A program made the position numbers and the translations under genes. Positions 43,081-51,431 of a DNA stretch of 64,000 bases are shown here, piece by piece. The stretch is from Dehalococcoidia bacterium (GTDB taxonomy: Bacteria > Chloroflexota > Dehalococcoidia > UBA2979). The stretch lies in contig JALOAL010000008.1 of NCBI GenBank assembly GCA_023228825.1, positions 81,127 through 145,126 of the forward strand. The letters are read 5' to 3'. Position 1 is the first letter of the stretch. Every line of letters begins with the position of its first letter. The notes under the pieces were generated by a model, which was not told the DNA's origin, ran no database searches, and was given only the letters and a program-made list of their open reading frames with translations.

Positions 43081-43716
43081 ATGCCCGCTGGTCGCGGACC
43101 GTCCCCGCTCGTGCTCCTGTCGTGTGCCCTCGTGGCGCTCGTGCTCGTGGCGTGCGAGGGGGGGCCGGCGGAGCAGGTGGCCGCGGGGCCTGGCTCCGGA
43201 TCGCCGGGGACAAGGACGCCCACGGCCACGGCGGCTGCGGAGTACGAGAGCCCGTTCGCGTACTGCGGCCAGACGGGTTCGGTCGACAACCCGGGCGCGC
43301 CGTACGTGGGACCCGAGCATCCGCCCGAGGTCTTCCGGGTCCTGGCAGACCTGATGGGGCTGCCCTCGGACGCGCCGGAGCGCACCGTGACCCCGGAGTT
43401 CGAGTGGCGGTGCATGGACGGGTTCGTCTACGCCTGCACGTACGGCGCGAACCTGCCCTGCGGCAAGGCGGATCTGAGCAGCCGCCCCACCCGCGAGATG
43501 GTCGAGTTCTGTTCGAGGGAACTCGACGGTACGCCGCTGCCCGGCTCGCTCGTGGGACACCAGACGATCTACGGCTGGCTGTGCCGAGGCGATACGCCGG
43601 CCACCACGCACCAGAAGTACCAGGTGGACGCGCGGGGCTTCGTCGTCTCGTTCTGGCACTGGATCCCCGAGCCAGAGTCCGAGCCCGAGCGGTCACCGGC
43701 GGCAGGGCAGCGGTGA
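43081..43716 (+). CDS. Predicted lipoprotein of unknown function
   Basis: This 211-residue protein has an N-terminal signal with a lipobox (LVLVAC, acylated Cys at residue 25). A Thr/Pro/Ala-rich linker and a soluble domain with six further cysteines, which could form disulfides, follow. I recognise no family. The domain includes EFEWRCMDGFVYACTYG and GWLCRGD. It is convergent with the NUDIX gene that ends 10 bases further on. Confidence 0.7.
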   Translation: MPAGRGPSPLVLLSCALVALVLVACEGGPAEQVAAGPGSGSPGTRTPTATAAAEYESPFAYCGQTGSVDNPGAPYVGPEHPPEVFRVLADLMGLPSDAPERTVTPEFEWRCMDGFVYACTYGANLPCGKADLSSRPTREMVEFCSRELDGTPLPGSLVGHQTIYGWLCRGDTPATTHQKYQVDARGFVVSFWHWIPEPESEPERSPAAGQR

Positions 43717-43726
43717 GGGCGGTTCG

Positions 43727-44761
43727 CTAGTCCAGCAGCCCGGACGCTCGCGCCCAGCGCACGAGGCGCGGCGTCCCGTGGTGCGTGGACAGGCCCTCTG
43801 CCTCCGCGCCCGTGAACCAGCCCAGGTCCGCGAACTCGCCGGTGGGCGCGGCGTGCTCGGCCAGGATCGGCCCAGCGTAGACGGCCTCGGAGTGGTCGCC
43901 GCTGGCGAAGAGGCCGACGAAGCGGTCCGCCACCGCCTCCACACCCGTCTCCTCCAACAGTTCGCGCGCGGCCGTCTCCGCCGGGGTCTCTCCCGGCTCC
44001 ATGTGGCCGGAGGGCAGCGCCCAGCGCCCGGCGCCGTCGCGGCCCTGGCTGCGGAGGCCCAGCAGGATGCGGCGCTCGCCGATGGCGAGGAAGCCAGCGG
44101 TGGGGCTCGGATTCACCCAGCGGGCGGTCGTGCAGGAGGGGCAGCGCACCGCGCCGTCCGCCCCCGGCGCCCCCAGCGGCGTCCCGCACCGCGCGCAGTA
44201 TCGAAGCGACATGCGTGCTCGGTCCGGAGACGCCACCTCTCCGTAGACGTCCGTGCCCGCCTCGCCCGCGACCAGGCCTCGGAGCGCCGCGGTGGTGGTG
44301 GGGAAGGCGATCTCCTCCCAGGGGATCTCGTCGAAGGCGAACCACGCCACCTCGTCGCATTCGCTGCCCGGCGCCGGCTCCTCGTCGGCGGTGAGTTCGG
44401 CGAGGAAGGGCATGACGATGTGGTGCGGGGCGAGCACGGTCTGGGGCGGCAACGCACGCAGGATGCGGGGGCGCACCCCTGCCTCCTCGCACGTCTCGCG
44501 GACGGCGGCCTGCCACGGCGTCTCGCCCTGCTCCACGAAGCCGCCCGGGAACGCCCACCGGCCGGCGCCGTACTCCATCTCCCGTGAGCGACGCACGAGT
44601 AGGACGCGCCGGTCACGCACGACGAACGTGCCGGCGACGGGCTGAGGGTTCTTCCAGTCGGTGACGCCGCACGCCTCGCAGCGCCAGTGGTGCACGAGGC
44701 GTGGCGAGACGCGGTCCGAGCCGCATGCGGGGCAGTAGTGCTGGGCGGGATCGCCGTGCAT
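43727..44761 (-). CDS. Double NUDIX hydrolase with two zinc ribbons
   Basis: Two copies of a zinc-ribbon-plus-NUDIX unit are fused in 344 residues. The first has CPAC and CEAC pairs and a NUDIX box GGFVEQGETPWQAAVRETCE followed by EAG. The second has CARC and CPSC pairs and a box from SGHMEPGETPAETAAREL to LEETG. The ribbon before a NUDIX domain is reminiscent of NudC (NADH pyrophosphatase and RNA decapping), but the substrate cannot be assigned. It starts 10 bases after the MoaD-MoaE gene on the same strand and may be cotranscribed with it. Confidence 0.88.
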   Translation of the reverse strand: MHGDPAQHYCPACGSDRVSPRLVHHWRCEACGVTDWKNPQPVAGTFVVRDRRVLLVRRSREMEYGAGRWAFPGGFVEQGETPWQAAVRETCEEAGVRPRILRALPPQTVLAPHHIVMPFLAELTADEEPAPGSECDEVAWFAFDEIPWEEIAFPTTTAALRGLVAGEAGTDVYGEVASPDRARMSLRYCARCGTPLGAPGADGAVRCPSCTTARWVNPSPTAGFLAIGERRILLGLRSQGRDGAGRWALPSGHMEPGETPAETAARELLEETGVEAVADRFVGLFASGDHSEAVYAGPILAEHAAPTGEFADLGWFTGAEAEGLSTHHGTPRLVRWARASGLLD

Positions 44762-44771
44762 GGGCCTGCGG

Positions 44772-45509
44772 CTATGCCGTGCCGGGACGGGGCTGCACGC
44801 CCTCCTGCCAGTGAGAACCGTCCGGGCCCCACTCCTTCTTCCAGACGGGCACGGTCTCCTTCACGCGGTCCACCGCGCGCAGGGCGGCCTCGAAGGCGTC
44901 GCGGCGATGTGCGGCGGAGACGGCGACCAGCAGCGAGGTCTCGCCGACGTCGAGCGGGCCAGTGCGGTGGTGGATGCCGGCGGCGTGCACCTCGCGGCCG
45001 GCGAAGTCGCGCAGGACCTCCTCGCCCACGGCGCGCAACTGGCGTTCCGCCATCTCCTCGTAGGCCTCGTACTCCACGCGCTCCACGGCGCGGCCCTCGT
45101 GGTGGTCGCGCACCACGCCCTCGAACACCACGCATGCCCCGCTGGCGGGCGTCATGACCGCCTCCCGCAGCGCGCGTGGTTCCAGGACGGCCGCAGTCAC
45201 GAGGTAGAGCGGCGCTTCTCCTCCTGCTCCCGCTGCATCCGTGCCGTCCGTGGAGTCGCTACCGCCGGCGATCGGGGGGATCAGGGCCACGGTGTCGCCG
45301 TCGCTCAGCGTGGTGCCGGGCTCCAGGATGTACTCCTCGTTCACGGCGATGGCGACGCCGCTGAGGTAGGGGCGCAAACCGGGGTGGGCCTCTTCCAGGC
45401 GCGCACGCAGCGTCTCCACCGTCACGGCCTGGCCGTCGAAGTCCTCCACCAGGCGGTCGCTGCCGGCGACTTCGCGCAGGCCGGCAAAGAGACGGACGGT
45501 GACCTGCAC
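44772..45509 (-). CDS. MoaD-MoaE fusion (MoaX-like molybdopterin synthase)
   Basis: Residues 1-80 form a MoaD beta-grasp domain (VTVRLFAGLREVAG to LIPPIAGG). A linker rich in Ser, Thr, Gly and Asp follows, then a MoaE domain with VRDHHEGR, HRTGPLDVGE, HRRDAFEA and the K-x-x-x-P-VWKKEW block. In M. tuberculosis the equivalent MoaX is cleaved after the Gly-Gly so that the small subunit can be thiocarboxylated. Here the Gly-Gly is likewise internal. I chose GTG 45509 with GGGGAGG upstream. Its MoaD part would need the MoeB at 13692 and a protease, perhaps the JAMM enzyme at 17404. Confidence 0.9.
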   Translation of the reverse strand: MQVTVRLFAGLREVAGSDRLVEDFDGQAVTVETLRARLEEAHPGLRPYLSGVAIAVNEEYILEPGTTLSDGDTVALIPPIAGGSDSTDGTDAAGAGGEAPLYLVTAAVLEPRALREAVMTPASGACVVFEGVVRDHHEGRAVERVEYEAYEEMAERQLRAVGEEVLRDFAGREVHAAGIHHRTGPLDVGETSLLVAVSAAHRRDAFEAALRAVDRVKETVPVWKKEWGPDGSHWQEGVQPRPGTA

Positions 45510-45631
45510 GGCGTTCCTCCCCGCCCTCGGATGCCCGAGGTCGATACGCATTCAGTATAGGCGCGGCGGCCTCCGTCCCTCGCCCTCTTGCGCGGGTGTG
45601 GCATCCTCCGCCGGCGGGACGAGGTCTGCCG

Positions 45632-46354
45632 GTGAGCGTTGAGGAGCATCGAGGGGTACGCGAGGGACTGGGGCGCCGCCTGCTGGCGGAGTGCCTGGAC
45701 CTGTTGCTGCCGCAGCAGTGCCTGGTTTGCGGCGGCGGTGGCGCCTCGCTGCACGCCTCGTGCCTCGCCGGTTTCGCGGCGGCGGAGGGGCCGCGCTGCA
45801 CTCGGTGCTGGCGACCCGGGCCCGGCACCTGGTGCGACCGATGCGCCGTGGGTGGCCCGGGCGCCCCCGCCTTCGACGGCTTGCGCACCGCCTTCTGTTT
45901 CAAGGGCGATGCGCGACGCGCGATCCTGGAGGCGAAGTTCCGCGGCGTGACCGCCCACCTGGAGCCCCTTGGTCATGCGGCGGCTGCGGTGGTGCCGGCC
46001 CCGTGGCGCTTCCAGGCCGTGGTGGGCGTGCCGCTGGCCGGCGCACGGCAGCGGCGTCGAGGCTTCAACCAGGCGGGGATCCTCGCGCGGCACGTGGCGG
46101 AGGCGCTGGGGGTGGAGCCGCGTCCACGTCTCGTGCTGCGCGTGCGCAGTACGCCGGCGCAGGCGTCGCTCACGGCCGCGCGGCGTCACCGCAACCTGGA
46201 GGGCGCCTTCGCCGTGCGAGGCGTGCCGCCGGAGGGCGTGTTGGTGGTGGACGACGTGACCACGACGGGCGCCACGCTCTCCACCGTGGCGGCCGTCCTG
46301 AAGGCCGCCGGGGCGAGCCGTGTTTACGCGCTGGCGGTGGCGCGAGAGGACTGA
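45632..46354 (+). CDS. ComF-family phosphoribosyltransferase-like protein
   Basis: This 240-residue protein has an N-terminal zinc region (LPQQCLVCGG, CTRC, CDRC). A PRTase domain follows with FNQAGILAR and the PRPP loop VLVVDDVTTTGAT. ComF proteins take part in DNA uptake in competent bacteria and are found widely with unclear roles. No other competence genes are seen nearby. GTG 45632 is chosen; GTG 45596 is possible. It is divergent from the MoaD-MoaE gene. Confidence 0.88.
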   Translation: MSVEEHRGVREGLGRRLLAECLDLLLPQQCLVCGGGGASLHASCLAGFAAAEGPRCTRCWRPGPGTWCDRCAVGGPGAPAFDGLRTAFCFKGDARRAILEAKFRGVTAHLEPLGHAAAAVVPAPWRFQAVVGVPLAGARQRRRGFNQAGILARHVAEALGVEPRPRLVLRVRSTPAQASLTAARRHRNLEGAFAVRGVPPEGVLVVDDVTTTGATLSTVAAVLKAAGASRVYALAVARED

Positions 46355-46429
46355 GGGCGTCCCGTTGTGGCGCGCCCTCCCGACCTGGCGCTGCCCGGGC
46401 GAGACCGGGCGACACTTGCCTCACTTGCA

Positions 46430-46663
46430 TCACCTGCCTCGGTCCCGGCGCTTGCGGCCCCACGCGAGGGCGCCGGCGGTGGCGGCCACGGTGAGGGCAG
46501 CGCCGCCGGCCTGCGCCCAACGTCGTCGGCGACCGGGGTGGCCGGTGTCCTCCGGGCGGTCCGGGGCGTGCCCGTCCAGGACGGGCGCATCATCCTTGGC
46601 GTCCGGCGGGATCCACTCCGGGGCGGTGCGGGCGCTGCGGGGGAAGAATCTGACGCGGGGCAT
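46430..46663 (-). CDS. Small membrane-anchored protein, unknown
   Basis: The 77-residue product has a polar, proline-rich N-terminal part and one short hydrophobic stretch near the C-terminus (GGAALTVAATAGALAWG). A basic end (RKRRDR) follows, as in a tail-anchored peptide. AGGAGG lies six bases before its ATG on the minus strand, which is the main reason to accept it. I recognise no family. It lies between comF and the gene at 46726. Confidence 0.5.
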   Translation of the reverse strand: MPRVRFFPRSARTAPEWIPPDAKDDAPVLDGHAPDRPEDTGHPGRRRRWAQAGGAALTVAATAGALAWGRKRRDRGR

Positions 46664-46725
46664 CCGGGCCTCCTGACGCCTCCTACGATCGAGCGTAGGT
46701 CCTCCTGCGGGCGGCGCTGCCTACA

Positions 46726-47934
46726 ATGCCGTTTCAATCGCGCCCCTCGGCGGGCCCAGAGATCGAGCGCACCCTGCCCAGAGACACCCGCCCGACGCTC
46801 GCGATCCTGCTCGGCGGGATGGACGGCGCGCCCAGTGAGGCGCTGATGCGCCGCGCCCTGGAGGCTGCCGCCCTCGACGCGTCCGAGGTGGCCCTGGCCT
46901 CCGGCGCGTTCCACGCGGTGCTCCTGCTGGCCGACCGCGCGCCCGGGGTGGCCGCCCCCGCGGGCGTCGAAGTGATCGTGGATGGCATGGGCGACCCGGA
47001 GGGGGAGGCGTTCCACTTCGGCCACACGCTCCGCCGCCTGGTGCGCTCGCGCGGCATCGAGGCGCTGGCCTACCTCGGCGCGGGGAGCGGCGGCCTGCTG
47101 GGGGAGGAGGACTACCAGGCGCTGGTGCTCCCGCTGATCCCGGAGGCGCGCCGCTGCGTGACGAACAACCGCTTCTCCGCAGACCTCTTCGCGCTGCGGC
47201 CGGCCTCGCTGTTGTCGCTCCTGGATCCGGCGCCGGAGAAGGACAACGCCGTCCCCCGCCGGCTGCGCGAGGAGCACGGCATCGAGGTGATCGAGTTGCC
47301 TCGGACGCTGGCGACGCAGTTCAACATGGACACCCCGAACGACCTGGTCGCCCTTGCGCTGTCGGGCCGCGCCGGGCCTCGTCTGCGCGCGGTGATCGCG
47401 CCGCTGACCGGCGGCGACGCACCCGACCCCGGCGTGGAGCGCGTCCGCGCCGCCGCGCGCCACCTCATTGACCGCACGTCTGAGGTGCTGGTGGCCGGCC
47501 GGGTGTCCTCGCGCACGTGGCAGTACCTGGAGACGGAGGCGGCGTCGCGCATCCGTCTGCTGGCGGAGGAGCGCGGCATGCAGGCGGCCGGCACGGACGT
47601 CGCCGGCACCGCTCGTTCGATGCTCGGCGCGCTGATCGCGGAGGCGGGGGCGCCCAGGGCCTTCGGCAGCCTGCTGCCGGAACTTGCCCGCGCGGCCTTC
47701 CTCGACATCCGGCCAGCCCTCGTCCACCTCGGCATCCAGCCCTCGCGGGCGGACCGCTTCGCCGCGGACCTGGGCCGGGTGGAGGAGATCGAGGACGCAC
47801 GGCTGCGCGAGATCGTGGCTGCGGCGAACACCTCGCCGATCCCGGTGGTGCTGGGCGGGCACTCGCTGGTGGGGGGCTGCCTGGAGTTGCTCAACCAGTG
47901 GGCGTGGGACGAGCACGACGGACTGTTGGGCTAG
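46726..47934 (+). CDS. Unknown protein with nucleotidyltransferase-like features
   Basis: I cannot name this 402-residue protein. The N-terminal half begins LAILLGGMDG and contains FNMDTPNDLVALAL, which resembles the DIDTPEDL segment that ends MobA/CofC-type nucleotidyltransferase domains. NNRFSADL and a central glycine-rich loop (LGAGSGGLLGEED) are also visible. The C-terminal half ends in VVLGGHSLVGG. A cofactor guanylyl- or cytidylyltransferase relative is possible, and the nearby moaD-moaE fusion makes a molybdenum cofactor link tempting. TACGAT at 46684-46689 may be the -10. Confidence 0.6.
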   Translation: MPFQSRPSAGPEIERTLPRDTRPTLAILLGGMDGAPSEALMRRALEAAALDASEVALASGAFHAVLLLADRAPGVAAPAGVEVIVDGMGDPEGEAFHFGHTLRRLVRSRGIEALAYLGAGSGGLLGEEDYQALVLPLIPEARRCVTNNRFSADLFALRPASLLSLLDPAPEKDNAVPRRLREEHGIEVIELPRTLATQFNMDTPNDLVALALSGRAGPRLRAVIAPLTGGDAPDPGVERVRAAARHLIDRTSEVLVAGRVSSRTWQYLETEAASRIRLLAEERGMQAAGTDVAGTARSMLGALIAEAGAPRAFGSLLPELARAAFLDIRPALVHLGIQPSRADRFAADLGRVEEIEDARLREIVAAANTSPIPVVLGGHSLVGGCLELLNQWAWDEHDGLLG

Positions 47935-48040
47935 GAGCGTCCCTGGAGTCTCCGCTCCGCTCCCCGGCGCGGCTAACTGCGGCGGGCGATACCATCGGCA
48001 TTCGTCCCGGTCCGCGGTGGTTCCTGGTGGGAGCAATGCG

Positions 48041-49291
48041 ATGAGCGCCCTCGATCAAGTAGACCCGCAGGTCGCTGAAGCGATCCGCTTCGAGGAGCGT
48101 CGCCAGCACGAGGTGCTGGAGATGATCCCGAGCGAAAACTACGCCAGTGCCGCCGTCATGGAGGCCGTGGGCTCCGTCCTCACGAACAAGTACGCGGAGG
48201 GCTACCCCGGCGCGCGCTACTACCACGGCAACGCGCACGTGGACACGGTGGAGAGCCTGGCCCGGGAGCGCGCCACAGAACTGTTCGGCATGGACCACGC
48301 CAACGTGCAGCCGCACTCCGGGGCGCAGGCGAACATGGCCGTCTACCTGGCCCTGCTGAACTTCGGCGACACGGTGATGGGCCTGCAGTTGGATGCGGGC
48401 GGGCACCTGACGCACGGCTCGCCGGTCAACGCCAGCGGCAAGCAGTACAACTTCGTCCCCTACACCGTGGACCGCGAGACCCAGCAGATCGACTACGACG
48501 AGATGCTGCGCCTGGCCAAGGAGCACCGCCCGAAGGTGATCGTCACTGGCGCCACCGCCTACCCCCGCCTCTGGGACTTCAAGCGCGCCCGCGAGATCGC
48601 GGACGAGGTGGACGCCATCCTCATCGCGGACATGGCGCACCTGGCCGGCCTCATCGTGGGCGGGGCGCACCCCTCGCCTGCGGGGCACGCGCAGGTCATC
48701 ACCACCTCCACGCACAAGACGCTGCGAGGCCCGCGCGGGGGCATGATCCTGTGCGACCGGCCGTTGCGTCGGAAGATCGACTCGGGCGTGTTTCCGGGTA
48801 CGCAGGGCGGGCCGCTGATGCACGTCATCGCCGGCAAGGCGGTGATGCTGAAGGAAGCGGCCACCGAGGAGTTCCGCCAGTACGCGCAGCAGGTGGTGGC
48901 CAACGCCGGGGTGCTGGCCCAGACGCTGCTGGACGCAGGCTTCACGCTGGTCTCCGGCGGCACGGACAACCACCTGGTGCTGATGGACGTGACGAAGCAG
49001 GGCCTGACGGGTGTGCAGGCGGCGGACGCGCTGGAGGCGGCCGGCATCGTTCTGAACTTCAACTCCATCCCCTTTGACAGGCACGGTCCGCGCGTGGGCG
49101 GGGGCATTCGCTTCGGCACGCCCGCGCTCACCTCGCGCGGCATGGGCGAGGCGGAGATGCGCCAGATCGGCGAGTGGATGACCCGCGTCCTGCAGCGCGT
49201 TGACGACGCCGCGGAACACGAGGCCGTCCGCCAGCAGGTGCTGGAACTGACCGCGCGCTTCCCCGCCCCGGGCGTGCCCGTCCGGGCGTAG
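48041..49291 (+). CDS. glyA: Serine hydroxymethyltransferase
   Basis: GlyA interconverts serine and glycine and makes 5,10-methylene-tetrahydrofolate. IPSENYAS, the GARYYHGN loop and the PLP lysine in TTSTHKTLRGPRGG identify it, as does the C-terminal GGIRFGTPALTSRGM. The length is 416 residues. It feeds one-carbon units to the purine and methionine pathways seen elsewhere in the window. The ATG has GGTGGGAG upstream. Confidence 0.96.
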   Translation: MSALDQVDPQVAEAIRFEERRQHEVLEMIPSENYASAAVMEAVGSVLTNKYAEGYPGARYYHGNAHVDTVESLARERATELFGMDHANVQPHSGAQANMAVYLALLNFGDTVMGLQLDAGGHLTHGSPVNASGKQYNFVPYTVDRETQQIDYDEMLRLAKEHRPKVIVTGATAYPRLWDFKRAREIADEVDAILIADMAHLAGLIVGGAHPSPAGHAQVITTSTHKTLRGPRGGMILCDRPLRRKIDSGVFPGTQGGPLMHVIAGKAVMLKEAATEEFRQYAQQVVANAGVLAQTLLDAGFTLVSGGTDNHLVLMDVTKQGLTGVQAADALEAAGIVLNFNSIPFDRHGPRVGGGIRFGTPALTSRGMGEAEMRQIGEWMTRVLQRVDDAAEHEAVRQQVLELTARFPAPGVPVRA

Positions 49292-49480
49292 GCGCGCGGG
49301 GGCGGTAGCCCTCGGAAGGGCCGCGCACCGCGCGGCGGGCCTCGGTTCGGCGGGCCTCGACGGCGGGCGTTATCATGCCGCCGTGGTGGGCTGCCGGCTC
49401 GCTACCTCGATGAGTACTAAGCGGCACGGACCCGCAGGCCGGGGGGCTGGCGCGGGCCGGGACGTCACGGAGGTCTGCAC

Positions 49481-50698
49481 ATGGACTGGAACGACAACGC
49501 GGAACAGGCCGCCTTCCGACAGGAAGTGCGCGACTTTATCAAGAACAGCCTGCCCGAACGCTACAGGATGGACGACGAGGGCTTCGCCACCGAGTTCGGC
49601 TGGCAGGCCGACCGCGTGAGCGAGGACACCGGGGCGCGCCAGGCCGCGAGCGACTGGGCGGGGGCGCTGGCCAAGCATGGCTGGGTGGCGCCGCACTGGC
49701 CCAGGGAGTACGGCGGGGCCGGGCTCTCCCCCACGGAGCAGTTCATCTACAACATGGAGATGGCGAAGGCGGGCGCTCCCGGCGTGGGTGGCTCGGGCGT
49801 CTCCATGATCGGCCCCACGCTGATCGTGCACGGCACGGACGAGCAGAAGGAGCAGCACCTCTCCAAGATTCTCTCTGGTGAGGTGGCGTGGGCGCAGGGA
49901 TACTCGGAGCCCGGGTCGGGCTCGGACCTGGCGTCGCTGCAGACGCGCGCGGTGCGCGACGGCGACGAGTACGTGGTGAACGGCCAGAAGATCTGGACGT
50001 CCGGCGCGCAGCACGCGGACTGGCTCTTCCTGCTGGCCCGCACGGACCCGGACGCCCCCAAGCACCGAGGCATCTCGTTCCTCCTCACGGAGCGGGACGC
50101 GCCGGGCATCACCGTGCGGCCGCTCATCAACATGGCCTGGGGCCACGTCTTCAACGAGACGTTCTTCGAGGATGTGCGCGTCCCGGTGGCCAACCGCGTG
50201 GGCGAGGAGAACCGCGGCTGGTACGTGGGCATGACGCTGCTGGACTACGAGCGCTCCAACATCACCGGCGCCGTCACCGCCCGCCGTAGCCTGGACCGGC
50301 TGCTGAACTACGCCGGCGGCAAGGGCAAGAGCCAGTCTCGCCTGGAGGAGTACGACTCGATCCGCCTGGACGTGGCCGACCGCTACATCGAGACGGAGGT
50401 GATGTACAACTTCTCGTTCCGCATCATCTCCATGCAGGCGCGCGGCCTGATCCCCAACTACGAGGCGTCCACCTCCAAGTTGTTCAACTCGGAACTGGTG
50501 CAGCGCCTGGCGAACACTGGCGTGAAGGCGTTCGGCCTCTACTCCAACATCTGGGACGAGGACAGCGACCGCGCGGCGCTGCGCGGTTCGTTCACGCGCG
50601 CGTACGTCTCGTCCGTCTCGTCCACGATTGCCGCCGGCACGAGCGAGATCCAGCGCAACATCATCGCCACCCGTGGCCTGGGTCTGCCTCGCGGCTAG
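49481..50698 (+). CDS. Acyl-CoA dehydrogenase
   Basis: This FAD-dependent flavoenzyme introduces an alpha,beta double bond into acyl-CoA. The typical blocks are WPREYGGAGLSP, QGYSEPGSGSDLASLQTRA, VNGQKIWTSGA and the C-terminal AAGTSEIQRNIIATRGLGLPR, which carries the FAD/active-site region. The usual glutamate base cannot be placed with certainty. The length is 405 residues. It is alone, with a strong hairpin terminator after it. The acyl chain specificity cannot be predicted. Confidence 0.92.
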   Translation: MDWNDNAEQAAFRQEVRDFIKNSLPERYRMDDEGFATEFGWQADRVSEDTGARQAASDWAGALAKHGWVAPHWPREYGGAGLSPTEQFIYNMEMAKAGAPGVGGSGVSMIGPTLIVHGTDEQKEQHLSKILSGEVAWAQGYSEPGSGSDLASLQTRAVRDGDEYVVNGQKIWTSGAQHADWLFLLARTDPDAPKHRGISFLLTERDAPGITVRPLINMAWGHVFNETFFEDVRVPVANRVGEENRGWYVGMTLLDYERSNITGAVTARRSLDRLLNYAGGKGKSQSRLEEYDSIRLDVADRYIETEVMYNFSFRIISMQARGLIPNYEASTSKLFNSELVQRLANTGVKAFGLYSNIWDEDSDRAALRGSFTRAYVSSVSSTIAAGTSEIQRNIIATRGLGLPRG

Positions 50699-50725
50699 CG
50701 CCAGACCGAGGCTACCGATGCGACA

Positions 50726-50751
50726 ACGGGCCACCCCACGGGGTGGCCCGT
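50726..50751 (+). terminator. Hairpin terminator after the acyl-CoA dehydrogenase gene
   Basis: ACGGGCCACCCC (50726-50737) is complementary to GGGGTGGCCCGT (50740-50751), giving an 11-12-bp stem with a tiny loop, followed by CTGCTTTA. The short T tract makes it a moderate intrinsic terminator. Confidence 0.75.
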
Positions 50752-50755
50752 CTGC

Positions 50756-50761
50756 TTTACT
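50756..50761 (+). promoter_or_regulatory. -10-like TTTACT next to the NUDIX gene start
   Basis: TTTACT ends six bases before ATG 50768, directly behind the terminator hairpin, so any transcript from it would be leaderless. There is no Shine-Dalgarno sequence between terminator and ATG. Confidence 0.35.
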
Positions 50762-50767
50762 CGCCAC

Positions 50768-51259
50768 ATGAGCCAGCCCGCGCCGTCCCCCTCCCCGCCG
50801 CCGATGTTCGTGGTGAACACCACCGCGTTCGTGTGGCACCGGGGCCGCTACCTGATGATCGTTCGAGCCAGCACAAAGGAGGTGGCGCCGAACGCCCTGA
50901 CGCCGCCCGGCGGAAAACTGGAGCCGCCCTCGTTCGAAGGGAGCGCCACCGCCCCGGCGATGCTGGAGGAGAACGTGCGCCGCGAAGTGCGCGAGGAGGT
51001 GGGCGTGGAGGTGGACGCGATCACCTACGTGGAGTCGCTTGCCTTCACGGGCACGTTCAACGGCGTGCCTGCGCCCGTGCTGGACGTGGTCTTCCTCACC
51101 CGCTACGTCAGCGGCGAGCCCGTGGCCCAGGAGGAGGAGGTGGACGGCCTGGCGTGGCTGACACCGGAACAGGTCCGCCAGGATCCGCGCACCATGTGGT
51201 TCACGCTGGACTCGCTCGCACGCACGGAGGCGGTGCGGACAGGCCTCGGCTGGGAGTGA
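50768..51259 (+). CDS. NUDIX hydrolase
   Basis: This 163-residue protein has a NUDIX domain. The fold starts with FVVNTTAFVWHRGRYLMIVRA, and the box is spread over GGKLEPPSFEG and RREVREEVGVEV with a longer than usual insertion before the REVREE helix. The substrate is unknown; candidates are nucleoside diphosphate derivatives. The N-terminus is Pro/Ser-rich. It has its own short transcriptional unit between the acyl-CoA dehydrogenase and rpsF. Confidence 0.85.
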   Translation: MSQPAPSPSPPPMFVVNTTAFVWHRGRYLMIVRASTKEVAPNALTPPGGKLEPPSFEGSATAPAMLEENVRREVREEVGVEVDAITYVESLAFTGTFNGVPAPVLDVVFLTRYVSGEPVAQEEEVDGLAWLTPEQVRQDPRTMWFTLDSLARTEAVRTGLGWE

Positions 51260-51312
51260 GGGCTCCGGCGCGTCTGTGGACGGGCCATCGTGCCGCCTCG
51301 GACGGGCGCTCA

Positions 51313-51342
51313 TTGATCGTGGCGTGCGGGCGCTCCTACACT
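51313..51342 (+). promoter_or_regulatory. rpsF-ssb-rpsR promoter
   Basis: TTGATC (51313-51318), 18 bases and TACACT (51337-51342) form a good promoter with a start near 51349. The ~83-base leader ends with a GGAGG before GTG 51432. It could hold an S6:S18-binding hairpin, as is known for other bacteria, but I cannot confirm the motif by eye. Confidence 0.6.
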
Positions 51343-51431
51343 CGGGGCATCCCAATCACCGCTGGATCGGGGCGGAACCCGGCGCTCGCCGGCTCAGACC
51401 GTCTCCTCAGTCCAGGATCAGCGGAGGCACC

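Noticed and set aside
51343..51431. S6:S18-binding leader motif of rpsF
   Set aside because: The leader is of suitable length, but I could not identify the conserved loop by eye. A covariance-model search would decide.
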